A DNA stretch of 64,000 bases from Actinomycetota bacterium (GCA_009701885.1 WLJH01000003.1:62001-126000); one strand, 5' to 3'; positions 55,640-64,000 are shown, counted from the stretch's first letter. A program made the numbers and translations. The notes: a model not told the origin generated them from the letters alone.

Positions 55640-56128
55640 TCAGTCCGCGAAGGGCGCGAGCAGCGTGCGGAGCAGCTCGGCGAGCCGGGCGCGGTCGCCC
55701 TCGGGGAGGCCGGCGAGGAAGGCCTGCTCGGCCTCGAGGAGCGCCTCGAAGGCGCTGTCGACGGCCGCCTTGCCCTCGGGCGTGAGTCGCACCAGGACAC
55801 CGCGCCGGTCGGCGGGGTCGGGGTTGCGCTCGACGTACCCCCGCGCGACGAGCCGGTCGACCCGGTTGGTCATGGTGCCGCTGGTCACGAGGGTCTCGCG
55901 CAGGAGCCGGCCGGGGGAGAGCTCGTACGGCGTGCCGGCGCGGCGCAGCGCGGCCAGCACGTCGAACTCCCACGACTCGATGCCCTGGGCCGTGAAGGCC
56001 GCCCGGCGCGCGAGGTCGAGGTGGCGGGAGAGCCGGCTGATCCGGCTGAAGACGGCGACGGGCCCCAGGTCGAGGTCGCTGCGCTCGCGCGCCCACGCCT
56101 CCACCAGCTCGTCGACCTCGTCCCGCAT
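55640..56128 (-). CDS. MarR-family transcriptional regulator
   Basis: A 162-residue winged-helix dimeric regulator. The wing region is TSGTMTNRVDRLVARGYVERNPDPADRRGVLVRLT. It has no cysteine for redox sensing, so a small ligand is likelier. TACCCT (56140-56135, minus strand) lies six bases before the ATG, suggesting a leaderless mRNA; a 21-bp palindrome directly upstream is the probable autoregulatory operator. Confidence 0.9.
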   Translation of the reverse strand: MRDEVDELVEAWARERSDLDLGPVAVFSRISRLSRHLDLARRAAFTAQGIESWEFDVLAALRRAGTPYELSPGRLLRETLVTSGTMTNRVDRLVARGYVERNPDPADRRGVLVRLTPEGKAAVDSAFEALLEAEQAFLAGLPEGDRARLAELLRTLLAPFAD

Positions 56129-56143
56129 GCGTCCAGGGTACGG

Positions 56144-56164
56144 GACGTCGAGATTCTCGACGTC
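56144..56164. promoter_or_regulatory. Operator of the MarR gene
   Basis: Ten-base arms GACGTCGAGA and TCTCGACGTC surround a single central T, perfectly symmetrical. It starts four bases upstream of the -10 of the marR gene, in the spacer between -10 and -35, so binding would block transcription. Confidence 0.7.
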
Positions 56165-56191
56165 GAGAGAGTCTGGTGCGGCTAGCTTCAT

Positions 56192-56263
56192 CGGCCGGCC
56201 GCTGAACCTTGCGGCGGGCCGCTGAAGCAACGTCGGCCCTCCGCAAGGTCTGTCGGCCGGCCG
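56192..56263. repeat. Paired inverted repeat between marR and hydrolase genes
   Basis: CGGCCGGCCG plus ACCTTGCGG (56192-56214) is inverted as CCGCAAGGT plus CGGCCGGCCG (56241-56263), with only the four-base inner segments differing. CGGCCGGCCG is itself palindromic. Confidence 0.6.
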
Positions 56264-56302
56264 ATGGAACCTTCGGCTGCCCGACCCGCCTACGCTGCCC
56301 CC

Positions 56303-57211
56303 GTGCCCCGCACCCAGCCCGAGACCCTGACCGTCGACCTGCCCTCCGGCCTGCACGTCTCGGCCCTCACCTGGGGCCCCGAGGGCGGGCCGCTCGCGGT
56401 GCTGCTGCACGGGTTCCCGGACACCGCGCACACCTGGCGCCACCTCGGCCCGGTGCTGGCGGAGGACGGCTGGCGGGTGGTGGCGCCGTTCCTGCGCGGC
56501 TACGCACCCACCGGGCTGGCCCCCGACGGCAGCTACCACGTGCCGGCGCTGGTCCACGACACGCTCGCCCTGCACGCGGCGCTCGGCGGCGACGGGCGCG
56601 CGGTCGTCGTCGGCCACGACTGGGGCGCCCTGGTCGCCCACGGCACGGGCGCGGCCGAGCACACGCCGTACGCCGCCGCCGTGGCGATGGCCGTCCCGCC
56701 CGCCCCGGCGCTCTTCCCGCGGGGGCTGGGCGACCTGCCGCTGCTGGCGCGCCAGTCGCTGCTGAGCTGGTACACCGTCTTCCACCAGCTGCCGCTCCTG
56801 CCCGAGCGGGTCTTCTCCGCGCACGTCGCGCGGCTGTGGCGTGCCTGGTCGCCGGGCTACGACCCCGGCGAGGACCTCGAGCACCTCGCCGCGGCGCTGC
56901 CCGACCGCGCCCACCGCAAGGCCGCGATCGACTACTACCGGGCGGCTCCTCGGCGGGGCGCGCTGCCGCCGGCGTACGCCGACCTGGCCGACAGCTGGCT
57001 GCAGCTGCCGCGGGTGCCGCTGCTCTACCTCCACGGCGCGCGCGACGGCTGCCTGGACTCGCGCTTCGCGGCCCGGCTGGTCGAGCTGCTGCCCGAGCTG
57101 CCGGCGCGCAGCCGGGTCGAGGTGGTCCCGAGCGCGGGGCACTTCCTGCAGCTCGAGCGGGCGGACCGGGTCGCGGCGCTGGTGCGGACGTTCCTCGCCG
57201 AAATCTCTTGA
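56303..57211 (+). CDS. Alpha/beta hydrolase, epoxide-hydrolase-like
   Basis: A 302-residue hydrolase with HGFPD and VGHDWGA (aspartate nucleophile), and a C-terminal histidine in PSAGHFLQLE. It resembles the hydrolase at 47442 in motif, but not closely. TACGCT (56291-56296) lies six bases before GTG 56303, so I use this start and infer a leaderless mRNA. It is divergent from the MarR gene and its stop codon lies within a MarR-type operator. Confidence 0.87.
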   Translation: MPRTQPETLTVDLPSGLHVSALTWGPEGGPLAVLLHGFPDTAHTWRHLGPVLAEDGWRVVAPFLRGYAPTGLAPDGSYHVPALVHDTLALHAALGGDGRAVVVGHDWGALVAHGTGAAEHTPYAAAVAMAVPPAPALFPRGLGDLPLLARQSLLSWYTVFHQLPLLPERVFSAHVARLWRAWSPGYDPGEDLEHLAAALPDRAHRKAAIDYYRAAPRRGALPPAYADLADSWLQLPRVPLLYLHGARDGCLDSRFAARLVELLPELPARSRVEVVPSAGHFLQLERADRVAALVRTFLAEIS

Positions 57212-57257
57212 CATCAAGATAAATGGCGCGCATGCTCGAGATGTCTTGATGTCAAGA
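57206..57257 (+). promoter_or_regulatory. Promoter with two MarR-type operators ahead of tam
   Basis: Operator 1 is TCTTGACATCAAGA (57206-57219) and operator 2 is TCTTGATGTCAAGA (57244-57257), centres 38 bp apart. A consensus -35 TTGACA (57208-57213) lies within operator 1, with CATGCT (57231-57236) as -10 at 17-bp spacing; the start point would then fall at operator 2. This is a classic repression layout. Confidence 0.75.
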
Positions 57258-57271
57258 TATCTGGAGGAACC

Positions 57272-58087
57272 ATGCCAGCCACCGAGCCCACCTGGGACCC
57301 CGCCCGCTACCTGGCGTACGCCGACGAGCGGTCGCGGCCCTTCGGCGAGCTGCTCGCGCGGGTGCCGGCCGACGCCGACCGGGTCCGCACCGTGGTCGAC
57401 CTCGGCTGCGGACCCGGCCACCTGACGCCGCTGCTCACCTCCCGCTGGCCAGGCGCCACCGTCCATGGGCTCGACTCGAGCCCCGAGATGGTCGAGGCCG
57501 CCCGACGCCGTGGCGACGGGGCGACCTACGACGTCGCCGACCTGCGCGACTGGCTCGCCGGCGACGAGCGCGCCGACGTGCTCGTCACCAACGCGACGCT
57601 GCAGTGGGTGCCCGACCACCTCGGCCTGCTCCCCGCCCTGGTCGAGCACGTGAGCCCGGGCGGCTGGCTCGCGATCGGGGTGCCCGCCAACTTCGACGAG
57701 CCCAGCCACGTGCTGCGCGAGCAGCTCGCCGCGGAGGAGCCGTACGCCGAGCACACGGGCGGGGTCGCCTCCCCGGCCGCCCCGGGGGCCCGGGCCTACC
57801 ACGAGTCGCTCACCGCGCTCGGCTGTGCGGTCGACGCCTGGGAGACGACGTACCTGCACGTCCTGGCCGGCGAGGACCCGGTCTTCACGTGGATCTCCGG
57901 CACGGGAGCGCGACCGACGCTCCAGGCGCTCCCCGCGGACCTCCGCCCGGGGTTCGAGTCCGAGCTCAAGGCGCGGTTGCGCGCGGCGTACCCGCCCGGT
58001 CCGGCGGGGGTGGTGATGCCGTTCCGTCGGGTGTTCGTCGTGGCGCAGGTCCCGGGCGGTGGGGCAGCGACCGGGGGAGCGGAGTGA
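57272..58087 (+). CDS. tam: Trans-aconitate 2-methyltransferase
   Basis: A 271-residue SAM-dependent methyltransferase. The SAM loop VVDLGCGPGHLTPLL and the family features YLAYADERSRPFGELLARV, NATLQWVPDH and the GEDPVFTWISGT segment match Tam, which methyl-esterifies trans-aconitate, an inhibitor of aconitase. GGAGG lies just before the ATG. Two operators control it. It overlaps the next gene by one base (TGATG). Confidence 0.9.
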   Translation: MPATEPTWDPARYLAYADERSRPFGELLARVPADADRVRTVVDLGCGPGHLTPLLTSRWPGATVHGLDSSPEMVEAARRRGDGATYDVADLRDWLAGDERADVLVTNATLQWVPDHLGLLPALVEHVSPGGWLAIGVPANFDEPSHVLREQLAAEEPYAEHTGGVASPAAPGARAYHESLTALGCAVDAWETTYLHVLAGEDPVFTWISGTGARPTLQALPADLRPGFESELKARLRAAYPPGPAGVVMPFRRVFVVAQVPGGGAATGGAE

Positions 58088-58464
58088 TGCGGCTGCACCA
58101 CGTCCAGCTCGCCTGTCCACCGGGTGGCGAGGACGTCGCGCGCCGGTTCTGGGTCCAGGGCCTGGGGCTGGCCGAGGTGCCCAAGCCGGCCACGCTGGCG
58201 GGGCGGGGCGGCGCCTGGTTCCGCTCGTACGACGGTGGGCTGGAGGTCCACGTGGGCGTCGAGGACCCGTTCGCGCCCGCGCGCAAGGCCCACCCCGCCG
58301 TGCTGCTGGACGACGTGGCGGAGCTGGACCGGGTCGCGACCCGGCTCGAGGCGCTCGGTCACGAGGTCGACCCCTCCGAGCGCGACACCTTCCCCGGGCA
58401 CGTGCGCTGGCACGTGCGCGACGGTCACGGCAACCGGGTCGAGCTGCTGGCCGCTCGCGGGTGA
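58087..58464 (+). CDS. Glyoxalase/VOC-family protein
   Basis: A 125-residue vicinal-oxygen-chelate protein with N-terminal LHHVQLACP and C-terminal RDGHGNRVELL, containing typical metal-site histidine and glutamate. The start shares a base with the tam stop, so it is expressed together with tam. Substrate unknown. Confidence 0.87.
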   Translation: MRLHHVQLACPPGGEDVARRFWVQGLGLAEVPKPATLAGRGGAWFRSYDGGLEVHVGVEDPFAPARKAHPAVLLDDVAELDRVATRLEALGHEVDPSERDTFPGHVRWHVRDGHGNRVELLAARG

Positions 58465-58506
58465 TCCGTGCGGCCCGCGCGGGGCCGGCGCGAGAGGGCG
58501 CGACGT

Positions 58507-58520
58507 AACCCCCGGGGGTT
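58507..58520. promoter_or_regulatory. CsoR-type operator candidate
   Basis: Perfect 14-bp palindrome AACCCCCGGGGGTT. G/C-tract palindromes of this type are recognised by CsoR/RcnR-family repressors. It lies 133 bases ahead of the CsoR-like gene. Confidence 0.55.
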
Positions 58521-58652
58521 TCCCGCGTTTGACACGTGTCGACCCGTTCGGCGCGCCCACCGGCGTGACGGCGGCATGGTCTTGGGGGGCCGAGGGACGA
58601 CGCCTCTTGCCACGACGACCCACAGGTCGTCTCCAGAAAGGGCCTTCCGGGG

Positions 58653-58922
58653 ATGGACGACCTCACGCAACCTGCCGACCTCTCGCCCGTCGTCAACCGG
58701 GTCAAGCGCGCGCAGGGACAGTTGGCCGGCGTGCTGCGCATGATCGAGGAGGAGCGGGACCTCGACCAGGTCCTCAACCAGCTCAAGGCGGTGACCCGGG
58801 CCCTGGAGCGGGCCGGCTTCGCGATGATCACCCAGGACCTGCGCCGCCACGTCGGGCGCGGCGAGGAGATCACCGAGGGCGACCTCGACACCTACGAGCG
58901 GCACTTCCTCTCGTTGTCCTAG
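58653..58922 (+). CDS. CsoR-family repressor lacking metal cysteines
   Basis: An 89-residue all-helical repressor of the CsoR/RcnR family (VVNRVKRAQGQLAGVLRMIEEERDLDQVLNQLKAVTRALERAGFAMITQDLRRHV). In CsoR the metal is held by Cys-x(n)-His-x3-Cys; here the first cysteine is replaced by Leu (ERDLDQ), the other positions also lack Cys, and the whole protein has none. DNA binding is likely retained; copper sensing by thiols is not possible. No copper exporter gene is adjacent. Confidence 0.85.
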   Translation: MDDLTQPADLSPVVNRVKRAQGQLAGVLRMIEEERDLDQVLNQLKAVTRALERAGFAMITQDLRRHVGRGEEITEGDLDTYERHFLSLS

Positions 58923-58975
58923 CCCTGGGGCGCCCCCTGGCGCACCCAGGTTACCGATGGGTAGCATCCGGCGTC

Positions 58976-59461
58976 ATGAGCCAGGTCCTCTCCCTGTGGC
59001 GCACCGCCAGCAGCCTCCCCGTCATCGGCAGCAGCATCGGCACCCGTGCCTTCAGCCTGGCCTTCGGCCAGAAGGCGCCGTACTTCTCCTCGATCCGCCC
59101 GCGCTTCACCGTCCTGGAGCCCAACCACGCCGAGCTGCTGATCCCCAAGCGGCGCGCGGTGCAGAACCACATCGGGACCGTGCACGCGATCGCGCTGTGC
59201 AACGGACTCGAGGCCGCCATGGGGGCGCTCGCCGAGGTCACCATCCCCTCCGACCGGCGGTGGATCCCCCAGGGCATGGACGTGCGCTACACGGCCAAGG
59301 CGACCAGCGACATCACCTGCGTCGCCGAGACCGACGCCGACCAGTGGACCGCCGACCTCGGGAAGGGCTACGACCTGCCGGTCCGTGTCCGCGGCACCCG
59401 CGAGGACGGCACGGTGGTCATCGAGGGCACGATCAACCTCTGGGTCAGCCCGAAGCGCTGA
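58976..59461 (+). CDS. Hotdog-fold thioesterase-like protein (DUF4442)
   Basis: A 161-residue PaaI-like hotdog protein. NHIGTVHAIALCNGLEAAMG is the central helix region that is typical of DUF4442. The catalytic residues are not certain. TAGCAT (58962-58967) lies eight bases before the ATG, suggesting a leaderless mRNA. Confidence 0.85.
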   Translation: MSQVLSLWRTASSLPVIGSSIGTRAFSLAFGQKAPYFSSIRPRFTVLEPNHAELLIPKRRAVQNHIGTVHAIALCNGLEAAMGALAEVTIPSDRRWIPQGMDVRYTAKATSDITCVAETDADQWTADLGKGYDLPVRVRGTREDGTVVIEGTINLWVSPKR

Positions 59462-59471
59462 CCGGTCGGGC

Positions 59472-60386
59472 TCAGCCCGGCCCGCCGCCGCGGCTCTGCG
59501 CGTCCAGCGTGATCGCAGCAGTCCCGGGCTCGGGCGAGGAGTACGACGAGGTGCTCAGCCGGCGCTCGAGGTGAATCGCGAGCCGCGAGAGCGCGTAGTT
59601 GATGACGATGAACAGCAACCCGACGACGAACAGCGACTGGATCGGGTTGTCCAGGACCTGCGAGATCTGGTTGCCGCGGCGGAGCAGCTCCAGGTAGCCC
59701 AGGCCGATGACGGCCGCGAGCGAGGTGTCCTTCAGGACGACCACCAGCTGGCTGATCAGCGCTGGGAGCATGGTGCGAAAGGCTTGGGGCAGCAGGATCG
59801 AGCGCATGACCTGGCCTTCGGTCATGCCCACGGCCCGGCCGGCCTCGCCCTGACCGCTGGGCAGCGAGGCGACACCGGCGCGCAGGATCTCGGCGACGAT
59901 CACGGAGTTGTAGAGCGTCAGCCCGATGACGAGGTACCACAGGGCGTCCTCGCCGGGCAGCACGTCGACCGGGATGCCGAGCTCGACCATCGCACGCCAG
60001 ACGAACACGATCGTGATGACGACGGGCAGACCGCGGAACAGCTCGATGAACACGATGACGGGGATGCGGCCGAGCCGCCCGCTCATCATCCGCGTCACGC
60101 CGAGCAGGACCCCGACCAGCAGGGACAGGGTGATGGCCAGGGCGGCGGCGATCCCGGTCGCCAGGGCACCCTTGCCCACGAGCTCCCAGACCTGGGCGAA
60201 GTCGTCGGATCCGGGGTTGATCCAGGGCTCCCAGAGCTCGGCGTCGAACTGGCCCCGACTGGCGAGGCGCTGCACGGCGATGCCGACGAGGCCGGCGATG
60301 AACAGCAGGGCCAGGACGGTGCCGATCCGCTGCCGGCGTACGGCGCGCGGGCCCGGCACGTCGTAGAGGACGCTCTGGTCGCTCAT
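59472..60386 (-). CDS. gluD: Glutamate-type amino-acid ABC transporter permease (GluD-like)
   Basis: A 304-residue inner-membrane permease with five or six spans and the ABC coupling (EAA) loop GEAGRAVGMTEGQVMRSILLPQAFR. It has an N-terminal extension and a C-terminal hydrophilic tail of about 30 residues. It overlaps the upstream permease gene by ATGA. Fourth gene of an ABC importer operon. Confidence 0.9.
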   Translation of the reverse strand: MSDQSVLYDVPGPRAVRRQRIGTVLALLFIAGLVGIAVQRLASRGQFDAELWEPWINPGSDDFAQVWELVGKGALATGIAAALAITLSLLVGVLLGVTRMMSGRLGRIPVIVFIELFRGLPVVITIVFVWRAMVELGIPVDVLPGEDALWYLVIGLTLYNSVIVAEILRAGVASLPSGQGEAGRAVGMTEGQVMRSILLPQAFRTMLPALISQLVVVLKDTSLAAVIGLGYLELLRRGNQISQVLDNPIQSLFVVGLLFIVINYALSRLAIHLERRLSTSSYSSPEPGTAAITLDAQSRGGGPG

Positions 60387-61033
60387 CGGGCGATCGCCAC
60401 CTTCCGCTCGATCACGGCGAGCGCGGCGCCCGCGCTCAGGGTGATGACCAGGTAGCCGATCGCGACGCCGGTGAGGACCGGGATGTACTCGAAGCCCCGG
60501 GCGCTGGTCAGCGTCCGACCGACGCTGTAGAGGTCGCCGCCGATGCCGAAAGCGCCTGCCACGGCGGAGTTCTTGAACATGGCGATCTGGACGCTGCCGA
60601 GCGGGGGGACCGCCGAGCGGAACGCCTGGGGCAGCACGATCTCGCGCATGCTCTGGCTGAAGGTCAGGCCGATCGCGCGGGCGGCCTCCGCCTGACCGGC
60701 TGGGACGGCGTTGATGCCCGACCTGAGGGCCTCGCACACGAACGCCGAGGTGTAGATGACCAGCCCCACGATCCCGAAGGTGAAGTAGCTGTAGTTGATG
60801 CCGAGCTCGGGCAGCCCGAAGGCCATGAAGAACAGCACGATGGTGAGCGGGCAGTTGCGGATCATCGTGACGTAGGTGGAGCCGAAGCCGCGCAGCGCCG
60901 GGATCGGGGAGACCCGGAAGGCGGCGATGAGGGTGCCGAGGAGCATCGAGCCGACGAGGCTGTAGACGATGAACTCCAGCGACGTCAGGAACCCGGACCA
61001 GTAGAGGTCCAGGTTGTCGATCACCGGTTCCAC
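60383..61033 (-). CDS. gluC: Glutamate-type amino-acid ABC transporter permease (GluC-like)
   Basis: A 216-residue permease with the coupling loop AEAARAIGLTFSQSMREIVLPQAFR and the family's IRNCPLTIVLFF segment. It begins with GTG. It pairs with the permease downstream to form a heterodimeric channel. Confidence 0.9.
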   Translation of the reverse strand: MEPVIDNLDLYWSGFLTSLEFIVYSLVGSMLLGTLIAAFRVSPIPALRGFGSTYVTMIRNCPLTIVLFFMAFGLPELGINYSYFTFGIVGLVIYTSAFVCEALRSGINAVPAGQAEAARAIGLTFSQSMREIVLPQAFRSAVPPLGSVQIAMFKNSAVAGAFGIGGDLYSVGRTLTSARGFEYIPVLTGVAIGYLVITLSAGAALAVIERKVAIAR

Positions 61034-61135
61034 GGGGTGCTCCTCGTCGGGGGGTCAGGGGCGGTGCTCGGGTGGGGGCGCCGTCGCCGGCGCCCCCACC
61101 CGGTGCTCACTGCTGTCGGCCGTGGCCGCGTGCGC

Positions 61136-62011
61136 TCAGACGCACTCGTCGGGCTCGGGCAGCTCGGGCGCCTCGGTGCCCTCGACCTCGCCGGCCGTGC
61201 GCTCCCAGGCGGCGAGGTAGGCCTCCTCGTTCTCCTGCAGCGTCTCGTTGATGAACTCGCAGAACTCGACGTCGCCCTTCTCGATGCCGATGCCGTAGGG
61301 CTCCTCGGTGAACTGCTCACCGACCAGCTTGAACTCGCCGTCGGACTCGGAGACGAAGCCCAGCAGAATGACGTTGTCAGTGGTCACGATGTCGACCTGG
61401 CCGTTGCTCAGGGCGTCGGCGCACTTGTCGTAGATGTCGAAGAGCACCAGCTGGTCCTCATTCGCGAGGTACTCGCGGATGTTCTCCGACGGCGTGGAGC
61501 CGGTGACCGAGCAGACCTTCATGTCCGGGTTGTCGGCGATGTCCTCGGGACCGGAGATCGAGTCGTTGTCCTCCGCGACCATGAGCATCTGGCCGGCCTC
61601 GTAGTACGGACCGGCGAAGGTGACGCGCTCCTTGCGCTCGTCGTTGATGGTGTACGTCGCCACCACCATGTCGACGTCGCCATCCTCGATGACCTGCTCG
61701 CGGATGTCGGAGGTCGCCTCGACCCACTCGATGTCCTCCTCGGCGATGCCCATGGCGCCGGCGATGATCTTGGCGACCTCGACGTCGAAGCCCTCGGGCA
61801 CGTCGTCCAGGCCGAGCAGGCCGAAGCCGGGCTGGTCGAACTTGGTGCCGACGGTCATGGTGCCGGCCTCCGAGAGCTCGGCCATGGTGGTCCCGGCCTC
61901 GAAGTCGGTCTCGGTGGCGACCTCGACCTCGTCGTCACCGCCACCGCAGGCGGCCAGCGACCCGGCCAGGACGAGGGCAGCCGCGGCGGACCCGAGCTTG
62001 CTGAATCGCAT
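61136..62011 (-). CDS. gluB: Glutamate-type ABC transporter substrate-binding lipoprotein
   Basis: A 291-residue lipoprotein with lipobox LAGSLAAC (Cys22), an acidic tether, and a family 3 binding fold (TVGTKFDQPGFGLLGLDDVPEGFDVEVAKIIA). Two further cysteines (KVCSV and YDKCAD) may form a disulfide. GGAG lies upstream of the ATG. Delivers glutamate or a related amino acid to the permease pair. Confidence 0.9.
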   Translation of the reverse strand: MRFSKLGSAAAALVLAGSLAACGGGDDEVEVATETDFEAGTTMAELSEAGTMTVGTKFDQPGFGLLGLDDVPEGFDVEVAKIIAGAMGIAEEDIEWVEATSDIREQVIEDGDVDMVVATYTINDERKERVTFAGPYYEAGQMLMVAEDNDSISGPEDIADNPDMKVCSVTGSTPSENIREYLANEDQLVLFDIYDKCADALSNGQVDIVTTDNVILLGFVSESDGEFKLVGEQFTEEPYGIGIEKGDVEFCEFINETLQENEEAYLAAWERTAGEVEGTEAPELPEPDECV

Positions 62012-62088
62012 CCTTCTCTTCTCCTTCTTCCGAGTTCGACAGGCGTCGAGGTGGGGGATTGCGTCGGGGGCTGGGGGGTGGGCGCGCC

Positions 62089-62862
62089 TCAGTGCTTGAG
62101 GATCTTGCCGAGGAAGTCCTTGGCGCGGTCCGAGGACGGGTTGGTGAAGAACTCCTCGGGCGTGCCCTCCTCGACGATCGCGCCGTCGGCCATGAAGACG
62201 ACCCGGTCGGCGGCCGTGCGGGCGAAGCCCATCTCGTGGGTGACCACGACCATCGTCATGCCCTGGCGCGCCAGGTCGACCATGACGTCGAGGACCTCCT
62301 TGATCATCTCCGGGTCCAGCGCGGAGGTCGGCTCGTCGAAGAGCATCACCTTCGGCTCCATCGCCAGCGCGCGGGCGATGGCGACGCGCTGCTGCTGGCC
62401 ACCGGAGAGCTGGGCGGGGTACTTCGCAGCCTGGTGGGCGATGCCGACGCGGTCGAGCAGCTCGAGGCCGCGCTTCTCGGCCTCGGCCTTCTTCTGGCCG
62501 CGGACCTTGATCGGGCCGAGGGTGACGTTCTCGAGGATCGTCTTGTGGGCGAAGAGGTTGAAGCTCTGGAAGACCATCCCGACCTCGGCGCGCAGCCGCG
62601 CGAGCTCCTTGCCCTCCTGCGGCAGCGGCTGGCCGTCGAGCGTGATGGTGCCCTTGTCGATGGTCTCGAGCCGGTTGATGGTGCGGCACAGCGTGGACTT
62701 GCCGGAGCCGGACGGACCGATGACGACGACGACCTCGCCGCGGGCGACGCTGAGGTCGATGTCCTGCAGGACGTGCAGGTCGCCGAACCACTTGTCGACG
62801 TGGTCGAGCACCACCAGTGGGGCACCGATCGCTGCGCTGACCCCCGAGTCGGACTGCGTCAT
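62089..62862 (-). CDS. gluA: Glutamate-type ABC transporter ATP-binding protein
   Basis: A 257-residue ATPase with Walker [10 protein letters not shown], signature LSGGQQQR, Walker [13 protein letters not shown] and a switch histidine in VVVTHEMGF. It is the first gene of gluABCD. TAGGGT (62876-62871, minus strand) lies eight bases before the ATG, so it is probably leaderless. Confidence 0.93.
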   Translation of the reverse strand: MTQSDSGVSAAIGAPLVVLDHVDKWFGDLHVLQDIDLSVARGEVVVVIGPSGSGKSTLCRTINRLETIDKGTITLDGQPLPQEGKELARLRAEVGMVFQSFNLFAHKTILENVTLGPIKVRGQKKAEAEKRGLELLDRVGIAHQAAKYPAQLSGGQQQRVAIARALAMEPKVMLFDEPTSALDPEMIKEVLDVMVDLARQGMTMVVVTHEMGFARTAADRVVFMADGAIVEEGTPEEFFTNPSSDRAKDFLGKILKH

Positions 62863-62933
62863 GGACCAGCACCCTAGCCACATGGATGTGGCGCGTGCCA
62901 CGGCCGGAGGCGCGGGGGCGGGTCCCGATCAGG

Positions 62934-64000
62934 TCACGATCCGGTCGCGGCCCCGGTCCGTCGGGAGGGTCCCGCGCCCAGGAACACCGGGTTGGTCATC
63001 GCCACCATCGCCAACGCGGGCACGCCCGCGAGCGGGTCGAGCACCGGGGCGCCGTCGAGGCGGCGTACCTCGGCGCGGACGAAGGGCACCAGCCCGGCCG
63101 GCACGGTGACGACGACCTCCCCGGCGCCCTCGTCGTCGGTCACGGCGCCACCCAGGACACCCACCGGCCCGCGCAGCTGCGCGAGGCACCCGGGGGCGCC
63201 GGTGACGGTGAGGCGTACGTCAACGAGGTCCGTCGCCGCGGCCCCGAGCGCCTCCCCGCAGGTGGCCGTACGGTCCCCGAGCGAGGCGGTGAGGGAGAGG
63301 TCGACGGCGCTGGACTCGGCGATCCAGGAGTGCCCGCCGCGCAGCCCGCGCACGACGGCCGGAGTCGACAGGGTGCCGGCGCGGACGACGGTCTGGGGGA
63401 GGCCCACGACCTGGTCCTCGGTGTGGGAGTCGCTGCTGCCCATGACCGGCACGTAGGTCCCGGCCACCAGCAGCGCGTGCCAGGCCTCGACCGCGAACTG
63501 GTCGTCCAGGGTCCAGGGGCCGTTCCAGATCTCGACGAGGTCCATCGCCGCGTACGTCGGGTCGAACCCCCACGTCGACCCCGGCCCGGGCGCGAACGGG
63601 TGCGCGGTGACCGCGAGGCCACCGACGCCGCGGACCCGCTCGGTGAAGGTGGTGAGCGCGTCGTCCTCGGGCCGGAAGCGCCAGTCGACCCAGGTGCCGG
63701 CAGGCAGGCCGAGGGCGAGCCAGTGGCCGGCGCGGGTCGTGACCTCCTCGCCGTTGAGGACCAGGAGGTCGTCAGGGGTGTGCCGCCCCCAGGTCAGCTG
63801 CGCGGAGGAGGTGTTGTGCTCGGTCGAGCCGATGAAGTCCAGGCCCGCCTCACGGGCGAGCGCGGCGAGCGAGGCCTGCGTGTGCCGGCCGTCGGAGTGG
63901 ACGGTGTGGAGGTGGCAGTCGCCGCGGTACCACCCCGGGCCGGTGCCGCGCACCCGGCGCGGGGCGGGGTCGGGTCGGAAGCGGCGGCGCTCGCGGCCGA
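62934..64000 (-). CDS. CehA/McbA-family PHP metallohydrolase (5' end beyond window)
   Basis: At least 355 codons of a PHP-domain phosphoesterase-like protein. Metal ligands are in GDCHLHTVHSDG, STEHN, TAHPF and GSSDSH. The coding frame continues past the right edge, so the true start is not visible; a GTG at 63953 is in frame but the sequence before it also reads as normal protein (RFRPDPAPRRVRG). Members hydrolyse carbamates or phosphate esters; substrate unknown. Confidence 0.88.
   Translation of the reverse strand, partial: GRERRRFRPDPAPRRVRGTGPGWYRGDCHLHTVHSDGRHTQASLAALAREAGLDFIGSTEHNTSSAQLTWGRHTPDDLLVLNGEEVTTRAGHWLALGLPAGTWVDWRFRPEDDALTTFTERVRGVGGLAVTAHPFAPGPGSTWGFDPTYAAMDLVEIWNGPWTLDDQFAVEAWHALLVAGTYVPVMGSSDSHTEDQVVGLPQTVVRAGTLSTPAVVRGLRGGHSWIAESSAVDLSLTASLGDRTATCGEALGAAATDLVDVRLTVTGAPGCLAQLRGPVGVLGGAVTDDEGAGEVVVTVPAGLVPFVRAEVRRLDGAPVLDPLAGVPALAMVAMTNPVFLGAGPSRRTGAATGS

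Overview
The window is high-GC actinobacterial chromosome. Gene density is high, GTG starts are frequent, neighbouring genes often share ATGA or GTGA stop/start overlaps, and many genes appear leaderless. The order protein-O-mannosyltransferase / rsmI / tatD / rpfB / rsmA / ispE at 44.7-52.6 kb is a classic actinobacterial neighbourhood. Codon use and gene content fit Nocardioides or a close relative of the Nocardioidaceae; this is an inference, because no rRNA or other taxonomic marker is present. I see no tRNA, rRNA, CRISPR array, insertion sequence or prophage.

0-12 kb: An eight-gene minus-strand operon runs from 6819 to the left edge. It encodes two unknown proteins, a spermidine-synthase-like protein, an MFS exporter, two small proteins, a HelD-type RNA polymerase-clearing ATPase and ribonuclease J. 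Consecutive genes overlap or nearly overlap. Diverging from it is a cysteine-free MerR regulator. A 21-bp MerR-type palindrome lies between operon and regulator (6901). A second copy lies between a zinc-ribbon protein and peptide chain release factor 3 (8181), and a third lies ahead of a SulP anion transporter (9819). I read this as one local regulon joining RNA polymerase clearance, RNA decay, translation termination and transport. It is the best candidate here for an undescribed system.

12-24 kb: A pirin; a three-gene signalling operon (MASE1-PAS histidine kinase, an OmpR regulator fused to a histidine-kinase-like helix, a single-domain receiver); an orphan branched-chain-amino-acid-type binding lipoprotein; an Old Yellow Enzyme; and a tight cassette of four different glycosyltransferases.

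24-39 kb: A stress-flavoured region. It holds SRPBCC proteins, a YdaD-like short-chain dehydrogenase, a heme-oxygenase-like diiron protein paired with a CDGSH iron-sulfur protein, a clostripain-family lipoprotein, a SigB/SigF-type sigma factor, two GAF-ANTAR regulators, a LuxR-type regulator, an FAD/Rieske fusion, a CBS protein, an isochorismatase and a PfpI/DJ-1 protein.

39-64 kb: A SNF2 helicase; a short-chain-dehydrogenase gene reduced to its two ends; and an AbiEi/DUF559-like nuclease gene between two 100-bp palindromic repeats. The conserved mannosyltransferase-to-ispE cluster follows, then an ABC-F ATPase with a repeat-derived insert, a patatin, and a MarR/hydrolase/trans-aconitate-methyltransferase group with clear operators. 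The window ends with a cysteine-free CsoR-like repressor, a thioesterase-fold protein, a glutamate-type ABC importer and a PHP-domain hydrolase cut by the right edge.
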